Assembly: GCA_016191335.1 (NCBI GenBank)
Contig: JACPOW010000042.1
Coordinates: 1-45,053, forward strand
Source: Elusimicrobiota bacterium
Lineage (GTDB): Bacteria; Elusimicrobiota; Elusimicrobia; UBA1565; UBA9628
Reading direction: 5' to 3'
Length of the DNA stretch: 45,053 bases
In this document: piece by piece, positions 8,652 through 19,962 of the stretch
Layout of the letters: each line of letters begins with the position of its first letter
How positions within the stretch are numbered: the stretch's first letter is position 1
Notes under the pieces: generated by a model
What the model was told of the DNA's origin: nothing
Database searches by the model: none
What the model saw: only the letters and a program-made list of their open reading frames with translations
Translations under genes and position numbers: made by a program

Positions 8652-9585
8652 CTACCCGTTGTCCTTCTCGATCCGGGACCGGACCTCGGCGGAGGGAAGC
8701 GCCGAAGGACACAGTTCCTCCATCGAATAATGTTTGCCCGCCATATACAGCCCCGCGCACACATCCGTGAGCGTGCATTCCTTACACCGCGGGCTCTTCC
8801 CATAGCTCCAATGCATCCCGCGCTGTTCCTGCAGCCCCTTCTCATCGAGGAAGTAGATGCTCCGCCCCTCTTTCTTGACGATGCGCCTCGTCTCGGTTGA
8901 GCACTCCGGATAATCCGACATGAAGCACAGCGGCACCCTCGCCACCCGGAATGTCCGCCCCGTCGACGCGAGATAGTCCATCGCCCGGTGCAGCCCCACC
9001 TCGAGATCCCGCAGCGTCGGCACCAGATCCGGCCCCAGATCGGCGCCGTTCATCAGCGGATCGAGGTTGTTCCACACGAAGTGGCGCAGATACGGCCACC
9101 GCGAGACGAGCCACACGACCAAGGTCCCCAACTCCGGCGCGTTGACCTTGGTGATGGTCGTGTTGATGTCCACCTCGAGCCCCAGCGCCCCCGCATGATC
9201 CAAGGTCTTGATGATGTTGGCCAGCGACTTGGGATTGCGCGAGAGCTTCGCCTGCGTGGCGGCCGAGGAGGAGTGCACGGACACATGCATGAGCCGAAGG
9301 CCCGCGTCGTACAGCGAGCGCAGGTATTTCTTGTCCGCGGTCTTCTGCCCGTTGGTGATGAGCCGCGGCGTCAGCCCCTTCGAGAGCGAATACGAAATGA
9401 GCGCCGGGAGCTCTTTGAAGACCGTCGGCTCCCCGCCGGTGAGGATGAGCCCGTCATGCTTCTTGGCCGCGAACCCGTCCACCAACGCCGTCGCCTCCGT
9501 CCAGGAAAGGACCTTGCCGTTGTCCGGATTGGAGCAGAAGGTGCACTTCTGATTGCACAGCCGGGACACCTGGAGATAGGCCATC

Positions 9586-9593
<8 letters not shown>
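8652..9593 (-). CDS. Radical SAM protein, A-type (paralogue of the gene at 5824)
   Basis: 313 aa. The ATG at 9593 follows an AGGAGGT five bases upstream and overlaps the stop of the preceding fusion gene by 8 bases. C13, C17 and C20 (CNQKCTFC), TGGEPTVF, ITNGQ and SVHSS; auxiliary C223, C270, C273 and C279. It is collinear with 5824-6765 and ends the long minus-strand operon, facing its sister block across the convergent terminator. Confidence 0.9.
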
Positions 9594-13074
<3,481 letters not shown>

Positions 13075-13095
13075 TCTCCTCGTTCGTCTGCTTCA

Positions 13096-13113
13096 ACTGT
13101 TTCCGGAAACAGT
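13096..13113. promoter_or_regulatory. 18-bp perfect palindrome before the fusion gene
   Basis: ACTGTTTCCGGAAACAGT is its own reverse complement and sits 22 bases before the ATG at 13074 and 7 bases after the stop of the 25-codon ORF. As RNA it can form a 7-bp stem with a CCGG loop. It could be an operator for a dimeric regulator, or an internal hairpin that lowers read-through into the large fusion gene. Confidence 0.5.
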
Positions 13114-13120
13114 CCTCCCT

Positions 13121-13198
13121 CTAGATCGCGGCCTTCACTCCCTTCTTCACCGGCTTCATCGCCTCAAAGCCCTTCTCCCGTATCTCCACCACGCTCAT
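13121..13198 (-). CDS. 25-codon small ORF, possible precursor peptide or leader
   Basis: An ATG at 13198 overlaps the stop of the preceding rSAM gene as ATGA, the junction used by most real genes in this cluster. The ORF encodes 25 residues beginning MSVVEIREKGFEAM and ending in a Lys/Val/Ala-rich tail that closes with AAI, rich in charged residues and lacking cysteine. No ribosome site of its own is visible. Peptide modification is a common rSAM role, and a tiny coupled ORF beside two rSAM genes, followed by a hairpin, fits a RiPP precursor. It could equally be the stub of a decayed gene or chance. Confidence 0.4.
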   Translation of the reverse strand: MSVVEIREKGFEAMKPVKKGVKAAI

Positions 13199-14115
13199 CC
13201 CGACGCACCGCAACGCGGCAGCGACCCGTTCTTGGTGAGCTCCTTCAGATCCACGCAGAAATCCCGCAGGAAGCAATGCTCGCACGAGTCCCCCGCGCAG
13301 CTGGGATCCTTCCCCGCGTTGAGATACCGCGCGAAGATGCGGCGCCGGCCGCGGACCTCGTCGAGGATCTTCGCCGGAGGCTGGATCAAGGACTCGAACC
13401 CCTCGAGGTGCTCCGGCCGCAGTCGGTTGGTCCAGATGTGCAGATCCTTGCGGCGGCTCAGTTCCAAGGCGCGGTGGAGGTGAGCGAGGTTCTCGGAGAC
13501 GGTGAAATCGCAGTGCAGCTCCTCGCGGTTCTTCCAGGCGTCGCCGAACGGCACCAAAGCGAGGAGGTCGAACTCGCCCACGCCCAGGCCGATGCAGAAG
13601 TCCAGGTGCTCGCGCAGGACCGGGAGGTTGAGCTTGTTGATGACGACGTCCACGCTGACGATGAGGCCGGGCGTGGCCAAGGCGTGGCGCAGGCCGGAGA
13701 GGGCCTGCACGAAGGAGCCGGGCACCTTGGTGAGATGGTCGTGCAGAGCGGGGGTGTTGCCGTGGAGGGAGAAGGTCACCTCCTTGAGGCCGGCGGCCAC
13801 GACCTTTTTGAGGAAGTCCGGGTAGCAGAACTTGCGGCCGTTGGTGATGGTCTGGATGTGGGTGTAGCCGAGCTCTCGCGCGAGGGCGACGATCTCCACG
13901 AACTCGGGGTGGACCGTGGCCTCGCCGCCGCTGAGGACCACGCGGGTGAGGCCCAGCTTGCGGCCGGTGAGCAAGGTGCGCTTGATCGAGGCCATGGGGA
14001 CCGTGCCGCCGGTCTGGGCGTAGCGGTCGAGGCAGAAGATGCAGCGCTGGTTGCAGTAGCGCGTGAGGCGGACCCAGTGGCGCTTCTCCGAGGCGCCGGT
14101 GCCGTTCTCGCTCAC
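13195..14115 (-). CDS. Radical SAM protein, A-type variant
   Basis: 306 aa from a GTG at 14115 in a GTGA overlap with the D-type gene before it, with GGAGG five bases upstream. C21, C25 and C28 (CNQRCIFC) form the catalytic site; SGGEATVHP has Ala for the usual Pro; ITNGRKFCYPDF closely resembles the 6762 enzyme. Auxiliary cysteines are C273, C278, C281 and C287, with the first close to the others rather than in a distant PxC, so the cluster pocket differs from other A-type members. It follows nitrogenase-like pair 1. Confidence 0.9.
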   Translation of the reverse strand: MSENGTGASEKRHWVRLTRYCNQRCIFCLDRYAQTGGTVPMASIKRTLLTGRKLGLTRVVLSGGEATVHPEFVEIVALARELGYTHIQTITNGRKFCYPDFLKKVVAAGLKEVTFSLHGNTPALHDHLTKVPGSFVQALSGLRHALATPGLIVSVDVVINKLNLPVLREHLDFCIGLGVGEFDLLALVPFGDAWKNREELHCDFTVSENLAHLHRALELSRRKDLHIWTNRLRPEHLEGFESLIQPPAKILDEVRGRRRIFARYLNAGKDPSCAGDSCEHCFLRDFCVDLKELTKNGSLPRCGASG

Positions 14116-15425
14116 GCGGCCTCCAGCTTCTCGAGGTTCAGGCCCTGCGAGACGCCGTTGGCCACGCGGGAGAGGAAGCCCAGGGCCCCCTGGAAGCCGA
14201 GGAACGGCTCGTCGCGCAGGAAGTGGGTGTCCTCGGAGGGGTAGCCGAACTCGAGGAATTTGGGGCCGCGGTGGATCTGGGCGAAGGCGAAGGCGCTGCC
14301 GACGACGAGGTCGGCCCCGCCCTCGCGCGCGCACAGCCCACCCCAGCGGTCGCGCAGCTCGCTCGGCAGGGGCTCGTAGACGGTGCCGGGGCGGCGGGAC
14401 ATGGCCTGGCGCTGGGCTTCGCTCAGGTGGTAGGCGCCGCCGATGACGATGGTGCCGGCGATCTTCCCGCCCAGGTCCTCGATCATCTCCGCGAAGGCGA
14501 CGGCGTAATGCGGGTCGCCGGAGAAGGCGAAGGTCCGGTCGAGGAAGACGTGGGGGACGCTCCAGGCCAGTCGCGGGGCGATCTCGCTGAGCTCGGCGGC
14601 GATGAAGGCCTTCGCGCGCTCCTCGTGGCCGAACTCCCGGCCGAGGAGCTCGACGAAGCGGCGCGTGGCCTCGATGCCGAAAGGAAGCTCGGCGTCCACG
14701 AGCTTGACGCCCAGGCGCGAGGCGAGTATCTTCGCGGCCTTGCGGCCATAGGGGAGGGAGATGACGGCGCCGGCGCGGCGCACCTCGCGCAGGTGCTCGT
14801 AGGGGCGGCCCGACAGCCAGATGGTCACCGGCTCCAGGCCGACGGCGCGCACGAGGCGCTCCAGCTCCTTGAGGTTGCCCTGGTGGTCGCCCTCGTTGCG
14901 GTCCATCAGGTTGCCCACGATGGCGACGTTCTTGTTCTTGGGGCGGGCGCCGTTGAGGTCCATGCCCGTCGCCATCGCCTCCAGGACCGAGGCGTAGCCG
15001 TCGAGCCAGTCCCCGGAGACGGCGGAGCGGCGCGGCATGGTGAAGGCGGGCTTGGCGTGGCCCGCCATGGCCGTGCGCAGGATGCGGTCGTAGTCGGTGC
15101 CGACGATGGAGCACATCGGCATCGAGCCCAGGAAGACGACGCCGCACTTGGGCAGGGCCGCCATGCTCCGCAGGGAGGCGACGATGTCTCCCTCGCAGTC
15201 GCCGGCGATGTTGAAGACGTTGACGCCCGTGTGCTGGATGCGGTGGCGGCTGTCGCAGGAGAGCAAGGTGGAGAACAGGTCGTGGCGGCCGTGGATGTGG
15301 GAGGCCTTGTCGAAGATGCACGAGGGGCCGTCGCCGAGGAAGAAGGCGTCGGGGACGGCGTTCAAGGCGAGGTAGGCTCCCTGGAGGAAGGGGATGTTGA
15401 CGCGGACTCCGATCTTATTCGACAT
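14112..15425 (-). CDS. Nitrogenase-like component 1, D-type subunit (pair 1)
   Basis: 437 aa, shorter than NifD (about 480-490). Belongs to the nitrogenase component-1 fold (NifD/NifK/BchN/BchB type). C36 in GDGPSC and C105 in SMPMCSIVGTDYDRI match two of the cluster-ligating positions of NifD; the first NifD cysteine is missing. C57 (LLSC) is shared only with pairs 4 and 5. Other marks are GDWLDGY, LMDRNEGDHQGN and the C-terminal EFGYPS..THFL..PFLGF. The NifD FeMo-cofactor context is not recognisable. AGGGAG precedes the ATG, which overlaps the K gene by 11 bases. Likely forms a heterodimer with the 15415 product. Confidence 0.88.
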   Translation of the reverse strand: MSNKIGVRVNIPFLQGAYLALNAVPDAFFLGDGPSCIFDKASHIHGRHDLFSTLLSCDSRHRIQHTGVNVFNIAGDCEGDIVASLRSMAALPKCGVVFLGSMPMCSIVGTDYDRILRTAMAGHAKPAFTMPRRSAVSGDWLDGYASVLEAMATGMDLNGARPKNKNVAIVGNLMDRNEGDHQGNLKELERLVRAVGLEPVTIWLSGRPYEHLREVRRAGAVISLPYGRKAAKILASRLGVKLVDAELPFGIEATRRFVELLGREFGHEERAKAFIAAELSEIAPRLAWSVPHVFLDRTFAFSGDPHYAVAFAEMIEDLGGKIAGTIVIGGAYHLSEAQRQAMSRRPGTVYEPLPSELRDRWGGLCAREGGADLVVGSAFAFAQIHRGPKFLEFGYPSEDTHFLRDEPFLGFQGALGFLSRVANGVSQGLNLEKLEAA

Positions 15426-17190
15426 GCGCGGCTCCCTGGGTCCCGGCGAGATAGGCGGCGTAGCGGCGGTAGAACGGCAGGCGGCACAAGGACAGGAGCC
15501 GGTCGAAGGTCTTGCGCGCTCCCTTGAGGCCCATCTCGAAGTCCTTGCTCCCGAAGCGGGCCTTGCCCGCCTTCATGACGCGCCAGTCGAAGACGATGTC
15601 GGAGTACGCGGCGCGGAAATCCCCGTCGGTCAGGGCCCTCTCGAGTTCCCATGGCGTTCGGAAGGTCGTGACCCGCGCGTCTTCGAGGCCTTTGGGCAGT
15701 TTGGGCGGCGCTCCGTGCAGATCGTAATAGATGATGTCGACCCCGAAGCCCATCTCCATGACCATGCGCGCCAGCGGCGCGCCGCAGCCGTAGCGCAGGT
15801 TCATCAGGCGCGGCAAGGTCGCCTCCGAGGCGACGAAGGCCAGGCGATAGCCCTGGGCCTCTTTCTTGAGGGCGGCCCACTCCTCGAGATAGGAAGCGGT
15901 CTCCTCCTTCCAGGCCTTCTCGAACGCCTTGACCTTCCCGGCGGCGACGGCGATGCCGCGCAGGCACTCGCGCGTGCCCTCCACGCCGTACGGCGCGGGC
16001 ACCGCGATGACGGGGCGGGAGGTCTTGGCGAGCAGGTCCTGGATCTTGGTCGGGTAGGAGGACCGGTCGCAGAAGACCTGCCAGACGGCCTTGGGCAGGT
16101 CGTCGAGGACGGAGAGGCGGATGTCGGGCATGACCGTGATGTTCGTGCGCAGGCCGATCCTCTCGAGGAAGGGCTTGAGCTCGCCCTCGCGGTAGGCGGG
16201 GGGGAAGTGGAACAGGTTCACGGCCGCGGCGTCGGCGGGGGCGTCGAAGAAGCCCGGGCGGCCCAGCAAGGAGCGGAAATGCTCCCCGAAGTTGTCGTTG
16301 TCGTCGCGGTCCTTCTGGCTCCAGCGCACCGAGGTGCCGTCCACCTCCTTCTCGCAGCGGCGCGCCAGGCCGGAGAAGTCCTCGCCCATGATGATGGGCG
16401 TGCACAGGTGGGTGAAGAGGAGGAAGTTGCCGTTCTTGGCGCGCTTGCGCACCTCTTCCACGAGGGCGTCGGCGCGCTCGCCGGTGCCCATGATCATGTC
16501 CCGCTCCTCGAGCTCGGTGACGATGGAGGAGTCCTCCCCGTCGTCGCGCACGCCGACCTCGCTTTCCTGGGGCCAGTCGAGGAAGGTCCACTTCTTGAAG
16601 CTGCGGTGCGGGCGGGCGTAGTAGCACTCGAGGTCGGCGTACTCGATGTTCACCGTGTGCTTGTCCGAGCAGGAGGGGACGCTGAGCAGGACCTCGAAGT
16701 CCTGGTCGGCGTAGAAGTTGCGCCAGCCGGCCTCGAGCAAAGAGATGGGCTGGCCGATGGCGGGGACCTTGACGCGGTCGCCCTCGAAGCCGGGGACGAC
16801 GTCCTCGGCGAAGGACAGCGGGTCGCTCTCGATGAGGCGCAGGAGGCCCGGGAAGCGGCGCGCGCCGAGACGCTTGGTCAGGACGGCGAGGAGCTTGACG
16901 ACCGAGGGGCCGGCGTCGCCCTCCGGCGTCAAGGACAGGCCGTGGGCGTCGCGGGGGACGATGGAGAAGGCCAGGCGGTGGGCGCCGGAGCGCAGGCGCA
17001 CGCTGACGCCGTCCCCGCCCGAGGCGCACAGGCCCGTCACGCGCCAAGCCTTCTCGTCGCCGCCGAGGCCGAGCACGGACTCGAGGGCGGCCATCGCCGC
17101 GGGTCCCGCGCTGATGTGGCGGACCTTGGGCGGGCCGCCGCGGGAGGCGGCGCCCGTGGACGGGCTCTTGGTGTCGGTCTCGGTGTTCAT
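15415..17190 (-). CDS. Nitrogenase-like component 1, K-type subunit (pair 1)
   Basis: 591 aa. The ATG at 17190 has GGGAGG nine bases upstream and overlaps the previous stop as ATGA. Residues about 30-125 form an accessory domain shared with other K-type subunits here (ESVLGLGG, then LIESDPLSFAED). The nitrogenase-like part begins at LLEAGWRNFYADQDFE (151-166). C189 (ADLEC) and C263 (THLCTPIIMGED) are at positions comparable to NifK/NifD cluster ligands. WSQKDRD..NFGEHFRSLL and YSDIVFDWRV..AGK recur in pairs 4 and 5. No substrate can be named. Confidence 0.87.
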   Translation of the reverse strand: MNTETDTKSPSTGAASRGGPPKVRHISAGPAAMAALESVLGLGGDEKAWRVTGLCASGGDGVSVRLRSGAHRLAFSIVPRDAHGLSLTPEGDAGPSVVKLLAVLTKRLGARRFPGLLRLIESDPLSFAEDVVPGFEGDRVKVPAIGQPISLLEAGWRNFYADQDFEVLLSVPSCSDKHTVNIEYADLECYYARPHRSFKKWTFLDWPQESEVGVRDDGEDSSIVTELEERDMIMGTGERADALVEEVRKRAKNGNFLLFTHLCTPIIMGEDFSGLARRCEKEVDGTSVRWSQKDRDDNDNFGEHFRSLLGRPGFFDAPADAAAVNLFHFPPAYREGELKPFLERIGLRTNITVMPDIRLSVLDDLPKAVWQVFCDRSSYPTKIQDLLAKTSRPVIAVPAPYGVEGTRECLRGIAVAAGKVKAFEKAWKEETASYLEEWAALKKEAQGYRLAFVASEATLPRLMNLRYGCGAPLARMVMEMGFGVDIIYYDLHGAPPKLPKGLEDARVTTFRTPWELERALTDGDFRAAYSDIVFDWRVMKAGKARFGSKDFEMGLKGARKTFDRLLSLCRLPFYRRYAAYLAGTQGAAHVE

Positions 17191-18209
17191 CGGGTGCTGC
17201 CTCCCAGCTCCGGGGCCGCCTTGGCGACGCGGCGGCGCAGGTCCATGAAGAACTCGCCGTACGCGCGCCCGAAACGGATGTTGTTGAGGAGGATGCGGCG
17301 CATGCGCGGGTTCCCGGCGTACATGACGAAGTGGGCGCGCGCGCAGTGAAAGCGATTGATGTACAGGGAGTCGTAGGGCGGAGCGTCCTTCACGTTGCCC
17401 AGGGGCCGCGGGGTCGGGGCCCCGGGGGGGACGACCTCGACGAGCCACTCGGTGAGCAGGCGGATGGTCCCGTCCGTGTCCACGGTGAACTCGGGGTTGA
17501 TGACGCCCGGCTCGACGTCGCCGCGCATGTTGCCGATGCGGATGTCGCCGACGGCCAAAGCGCGGCGGTGGCGGGCGGCGAAGCGGCGCATCTGGGCGAA
17601 GTACTCGGCCTGCGCCCCGGGGGGCCAGCAGGTCCCGATCGCGTAGTTGAGGTCGAAGGAGCGGATGCCGCGTTCGAGGAGATGCTCGAGGTTGCGGGCG
17701 AGGTTCTTGACGCTGCGCGGCGTGGCGACGGGGATCACCGAGCAGGCGACGCCCGACCTCAGGACCTTGTCCACCTTGCGGCGCAGGACCTCGTAGGTGT
17801 CGAGGCCGGCGCCGCCGGCGACGCGCTCCTCGTTGTGGGTCTTCGGGTCGCCGTCCCAGGACAGGACGACCAGGAACTTGCGCTCGGCCATCCAGGCGAG
17901 CTTCGCGTCGTCGAGGTTGAGCGCGTTGGTGGCGATGTGGAAGGAGAAGGTCTTCCCCCGGCGCCGGCCCTCGCGCCGGGCGTACTCGACCGTCTTCTTG
18001 AGCGTGTCCCAGGCGAGCAGGGGCTCGCCGCCGTAGAACTCGAGGGTCAGGTGCGGGCTGCGCGAGCCGAGGAGGAAGTCCACGCCCGCGAGCGCGGTGG
18101 ACAGCGGCATGTCGGAGTCCGTCTTGACCACCGGGCAGTAGCGGCAGCGCAGCTGGCAGCGCCGGGTCAGGAAGAGCTGCAGGCTCGCCTTCCAGTTGCG
18201 CAGTCCCAT
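17187..18209 (-). CDS. Radical SAM protein, B-type
   Basis: 340 aa; ATG at 18209 in a TGATG overlap, ending in an ATGA overlap with the pair 1 K gene. C18, C22 and C25 (CQLRCRYC), EFYGGEPLLAW, a degenerate IATNAL strand, LSWDGD, and the tail motifs VDTDGTI and RRILLNNIRFGRAYGEFF. There are no auxiliary cysteines. Layout resembles SPASM enzymes such as sulfatase maturases with the cluster ligands lost. Its direct coupling to the K-D pair suggests joint action. Confidence 0.88.
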   Translation of the reverse strand: MGLRNWKASLQLFLTRRCQLRCRYCPVVKTDSDMPLSTALAGVDFLLGSRSPHLTLEFYGGEPLLAWDTLKKTVEYARREGRRRGKTFSFHIATNALNLDDAKLAWMAERKFLVVLSWDGDPKTHNEERVAGGAGLDTYEVLRRKVDKVLRSGVACSVIPVATPRSVKNLARNLEHLLERGIRSFDLNYAIGTCWPPGAQAEYFAQMRRFAARHRRALAVGDIRIGNMRGDVEPGVINPEFTVDTDGTIRLLTEWLVEVVPPGAPTPRPLGNVKDAPPYDSLYINRFHCARAHFVMYAGNPRMRRILLNNIRFGRAYGEFFMDLRRRVAKAAPELGGSTR

Positions 18210-18673
18210 CACAGGGGCCTCAGGTCCTGATAGTCCGCGAAGCGCGCGACCGCCGCGCGCAACTCGGCCGCGCGGGCCGGCCGGCGGCGGGCGAGGGACA
18301 GGGTCTCGGCCTCGAGCAAGGCGTCGAGGAGCACGCGCTCGAACTCCTCGAGCCAGCCGACGGTCTCGGCCTTGGCGAGGCGCGCGAGGCACTCCCGCAC
18401 CAGGTGCTCCTTCGGATCCTTCGGGAACGGGGCGGGGCGCACCGTGAAGCCCTCGCCGCACAGGGCGGTCAGGCGCACGAGGCGGTACAGGTTCTCCAGT
18501 AGCTCCGCGACCGTCGTGCCGCGGGCGGCGACGACGATGCGGTGCTCCTGGCCGAGCCCCCGGGCGGCGAGCTCGAGGGCGGCCTTCTCGATGCGCGCGT
18601 AGCGCCCCGCCTTGCCCCGGCGCGCCAGCTCGGCGTCGCAGAAGCTGACCGTCTCGATGCCGATCGTCCTCAC
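18209..18673 (-). CDS. Uncharacterised 154-aa protein
   Basis: Starts with a GTG at 18673 in a GTGA overlap with the pair 2 D gene and ends in a TGATG overlap with the next rSAM gene, so its place in the operon makes it a real gene. It begins RTIGIETVSFCDAEL, then runs mostly in predicted helices rich in Leu, Arg, Glu and Ala. It has two cysteines, no signal peptide, no membrane segment and no motif I recognise. It may be an adaptor or peptide-binding partner of the rSAM enzyme; that is a guess from position. Confidence 0.75.
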   Translation of the reverse strand: MRTIGIETVSFCDAELARRGKAGRYARIEKAALELAARGLGQEHRIVVAARGTTVAELLENLYRLVRLTALCGEGFTVRPAPFPKDPKEHLVRECLARLAKAETVGWLEEFERVLLDALLEAETLSLARRRPARAAELRAAVARFADYQDLRPL

Positions 18674-19962
18674 GCGGGCGTCCTCTCCGAGACCGTCCGC
18701 ATGCGGGCGAGCATCAGGTTCTCCGCCATGCGGTCGGCGAACTCGAGGAAGCCGCGGAAGCCCAGGAACGGTCGCGAGGCCAAGGAATGATGGAAGTAGG
18801 AGGGGAAGCCGAATTCCATGACGGGCCCCGCCTCGAGGCCGAGGACCTGCCAGCCGACATTGTTGGTCACGCACAGGTCGTAGGGCGCGCCGGCCCCCGT
18901 CGCCGTCAGCCACGCCGTCTCTTCCGGTTCCTGCAGCGCGGCGTGCGCGAGGCCGCGCGGGCCGAGGCGCCCGGCGCGGGAGCACACGGCGGCGGACTCC
19001 AAGCGGGCGCCGAGCAAGGCGCTCAGCTCGGCGAAGCCCTCGAGCAGGTAGGGGTCGCCGAGGTACAGGAGCTTTTTATTGAGGAAGACCTGAGGAGCGG
19101 CCCATTCCAGCGGCGGCACCGCGCGGCGCAGCTCGGCGTCGATGAAGCGTTCACCGGCGGCCTTGCGGCCCGTCGCGGCGGCGACCGCCCGCACCCAGCG
19201 CTCGCTCGCGCCGAGGCCGAAAGGCAGCTCGGTCTCGATGAGGGGGACCTTCAGGCGCTTCGCCAAGGTCGCGGCGGCCTCGCGGGCGTAGGGAAGGCCG
19301 ACGACGAACGAGGCGCGGCGCGCCTCGCTCAGGGCGCCGTAAGGGCCGCCCGACGGCCAGGCGGAGACGAGGTCGAGGCCCAGCCCGCCGAGCATGCGCG
19401 CCAGCTCCGCCAGGTTCCCGTCCTGGTCGCCTTCGTTGCGGTCCATGAGGTGGCCCACGACGGCCACCGCGTTCTTCCGGGGCTTGGCGCGCGCCAGGTC
19501 CACGCTCTTCGCGAGCTCGCCCCACACGGACGCGTAGCCGTCGAGCCAGTCGTGGTCGAGCGTGTCGCAGCGGATCTCGAGGAAGGAGATCTTCGACTTC
19601 TTGCCGAACGGCTTGATGAGCCGGTCGTACTGGATCCCCGACAGGCCGCACATCGTCAGGGAGGAGACCATGACCAGGCCGGCGTCGGGGCGCGCGAGCA
19701 CCCGCTCGAGGAGGCTCTCGATGCGCTTCTCGCGGCTGAAGGTGACGGTGTCCCAGGTGGTGCCGGTCATGACGATGCGGTGGAAGCCCGACGGGTCGAG
19801 CAAGGACGAGCGCCAGTCGTGCTTGCCGGACAGGTGCTCGGCCTTGAACGAGACGCATTGGGGGCCGTCGACGAGGAGGTAGGCGTCGCGCACGGCGTTG
19901 ACCGCGGCGTAGACGCCGAGGAGGTAGGGGAGGTTGAGGCGCAAGGAGCGGCCGTCAGACAT
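18670..19962 (-). CDS. Nitrogenase-like component 1, D-type subunit (pair 2)
   Basis: 430 aa; ATG at 19962 behind GGAGGAAG, overlapping the NifH-K fusion by 8 bases. C36 (VDGPQC) and C105 (LTMCGLSGIQYDRL) are kept; the extra LLSC cysteine of pairs 1, 4 and 5 is absent (LLDP). HDWLDGY, LMDRNEGDQDGN and MEFGFPSYFHHSL are the recurring D-type marks. It is more distant from pairs 1, 4 and 5 than they are from each other. Expected partner: the component-1 half of the 19955 fusion. Confidence 0.86.
   Translation of the reverse strand: MSDGRSLRLNLPYLLGVYAAVNAVRDAYLLVDGPQCVSFKAEHLSGKHDWRSSLLDPSGFHRIVMTGTTWDTVTFSREKRIESLLERVLARPDAGLVMVSSLTMCGLSGIQYDRLIKPFGKKSKISFLEIRCDTLDHDWLDGYASVWGELAKSVDLARAKPRKNAVAVVGHLMDRNEGDQDGNLAELARMLGGLGLDLVSAWPSGGPYGALSEARRASFVVGLPYAREAAATLAKRLKVPLIETELPFGLGASERWVRAVAAATGRKAAGERFIDAELRRAVPPLEWAAPQVFLNKKLLYLGDPYLLEGFAELSALLGARLESAAVCSRAGRLGPRGLAHAALQEPEETAWLTATGAGAPYDLCVTNNVGWQVLGLEAGPVMEFGFPSYFHHSLASRPFLGFRGFLEFADRMAENLMLARMRTVSERTPA

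Noticed and set aside
14112-17190. Pair 1 as true nitrogenase NifDK
   Set aside because: Only two of three P-cluster cysteines per subunit can be matched, the NifD homocitrate/FeMo-cofactor region is not recognisable, and no nifB or nifV is present.
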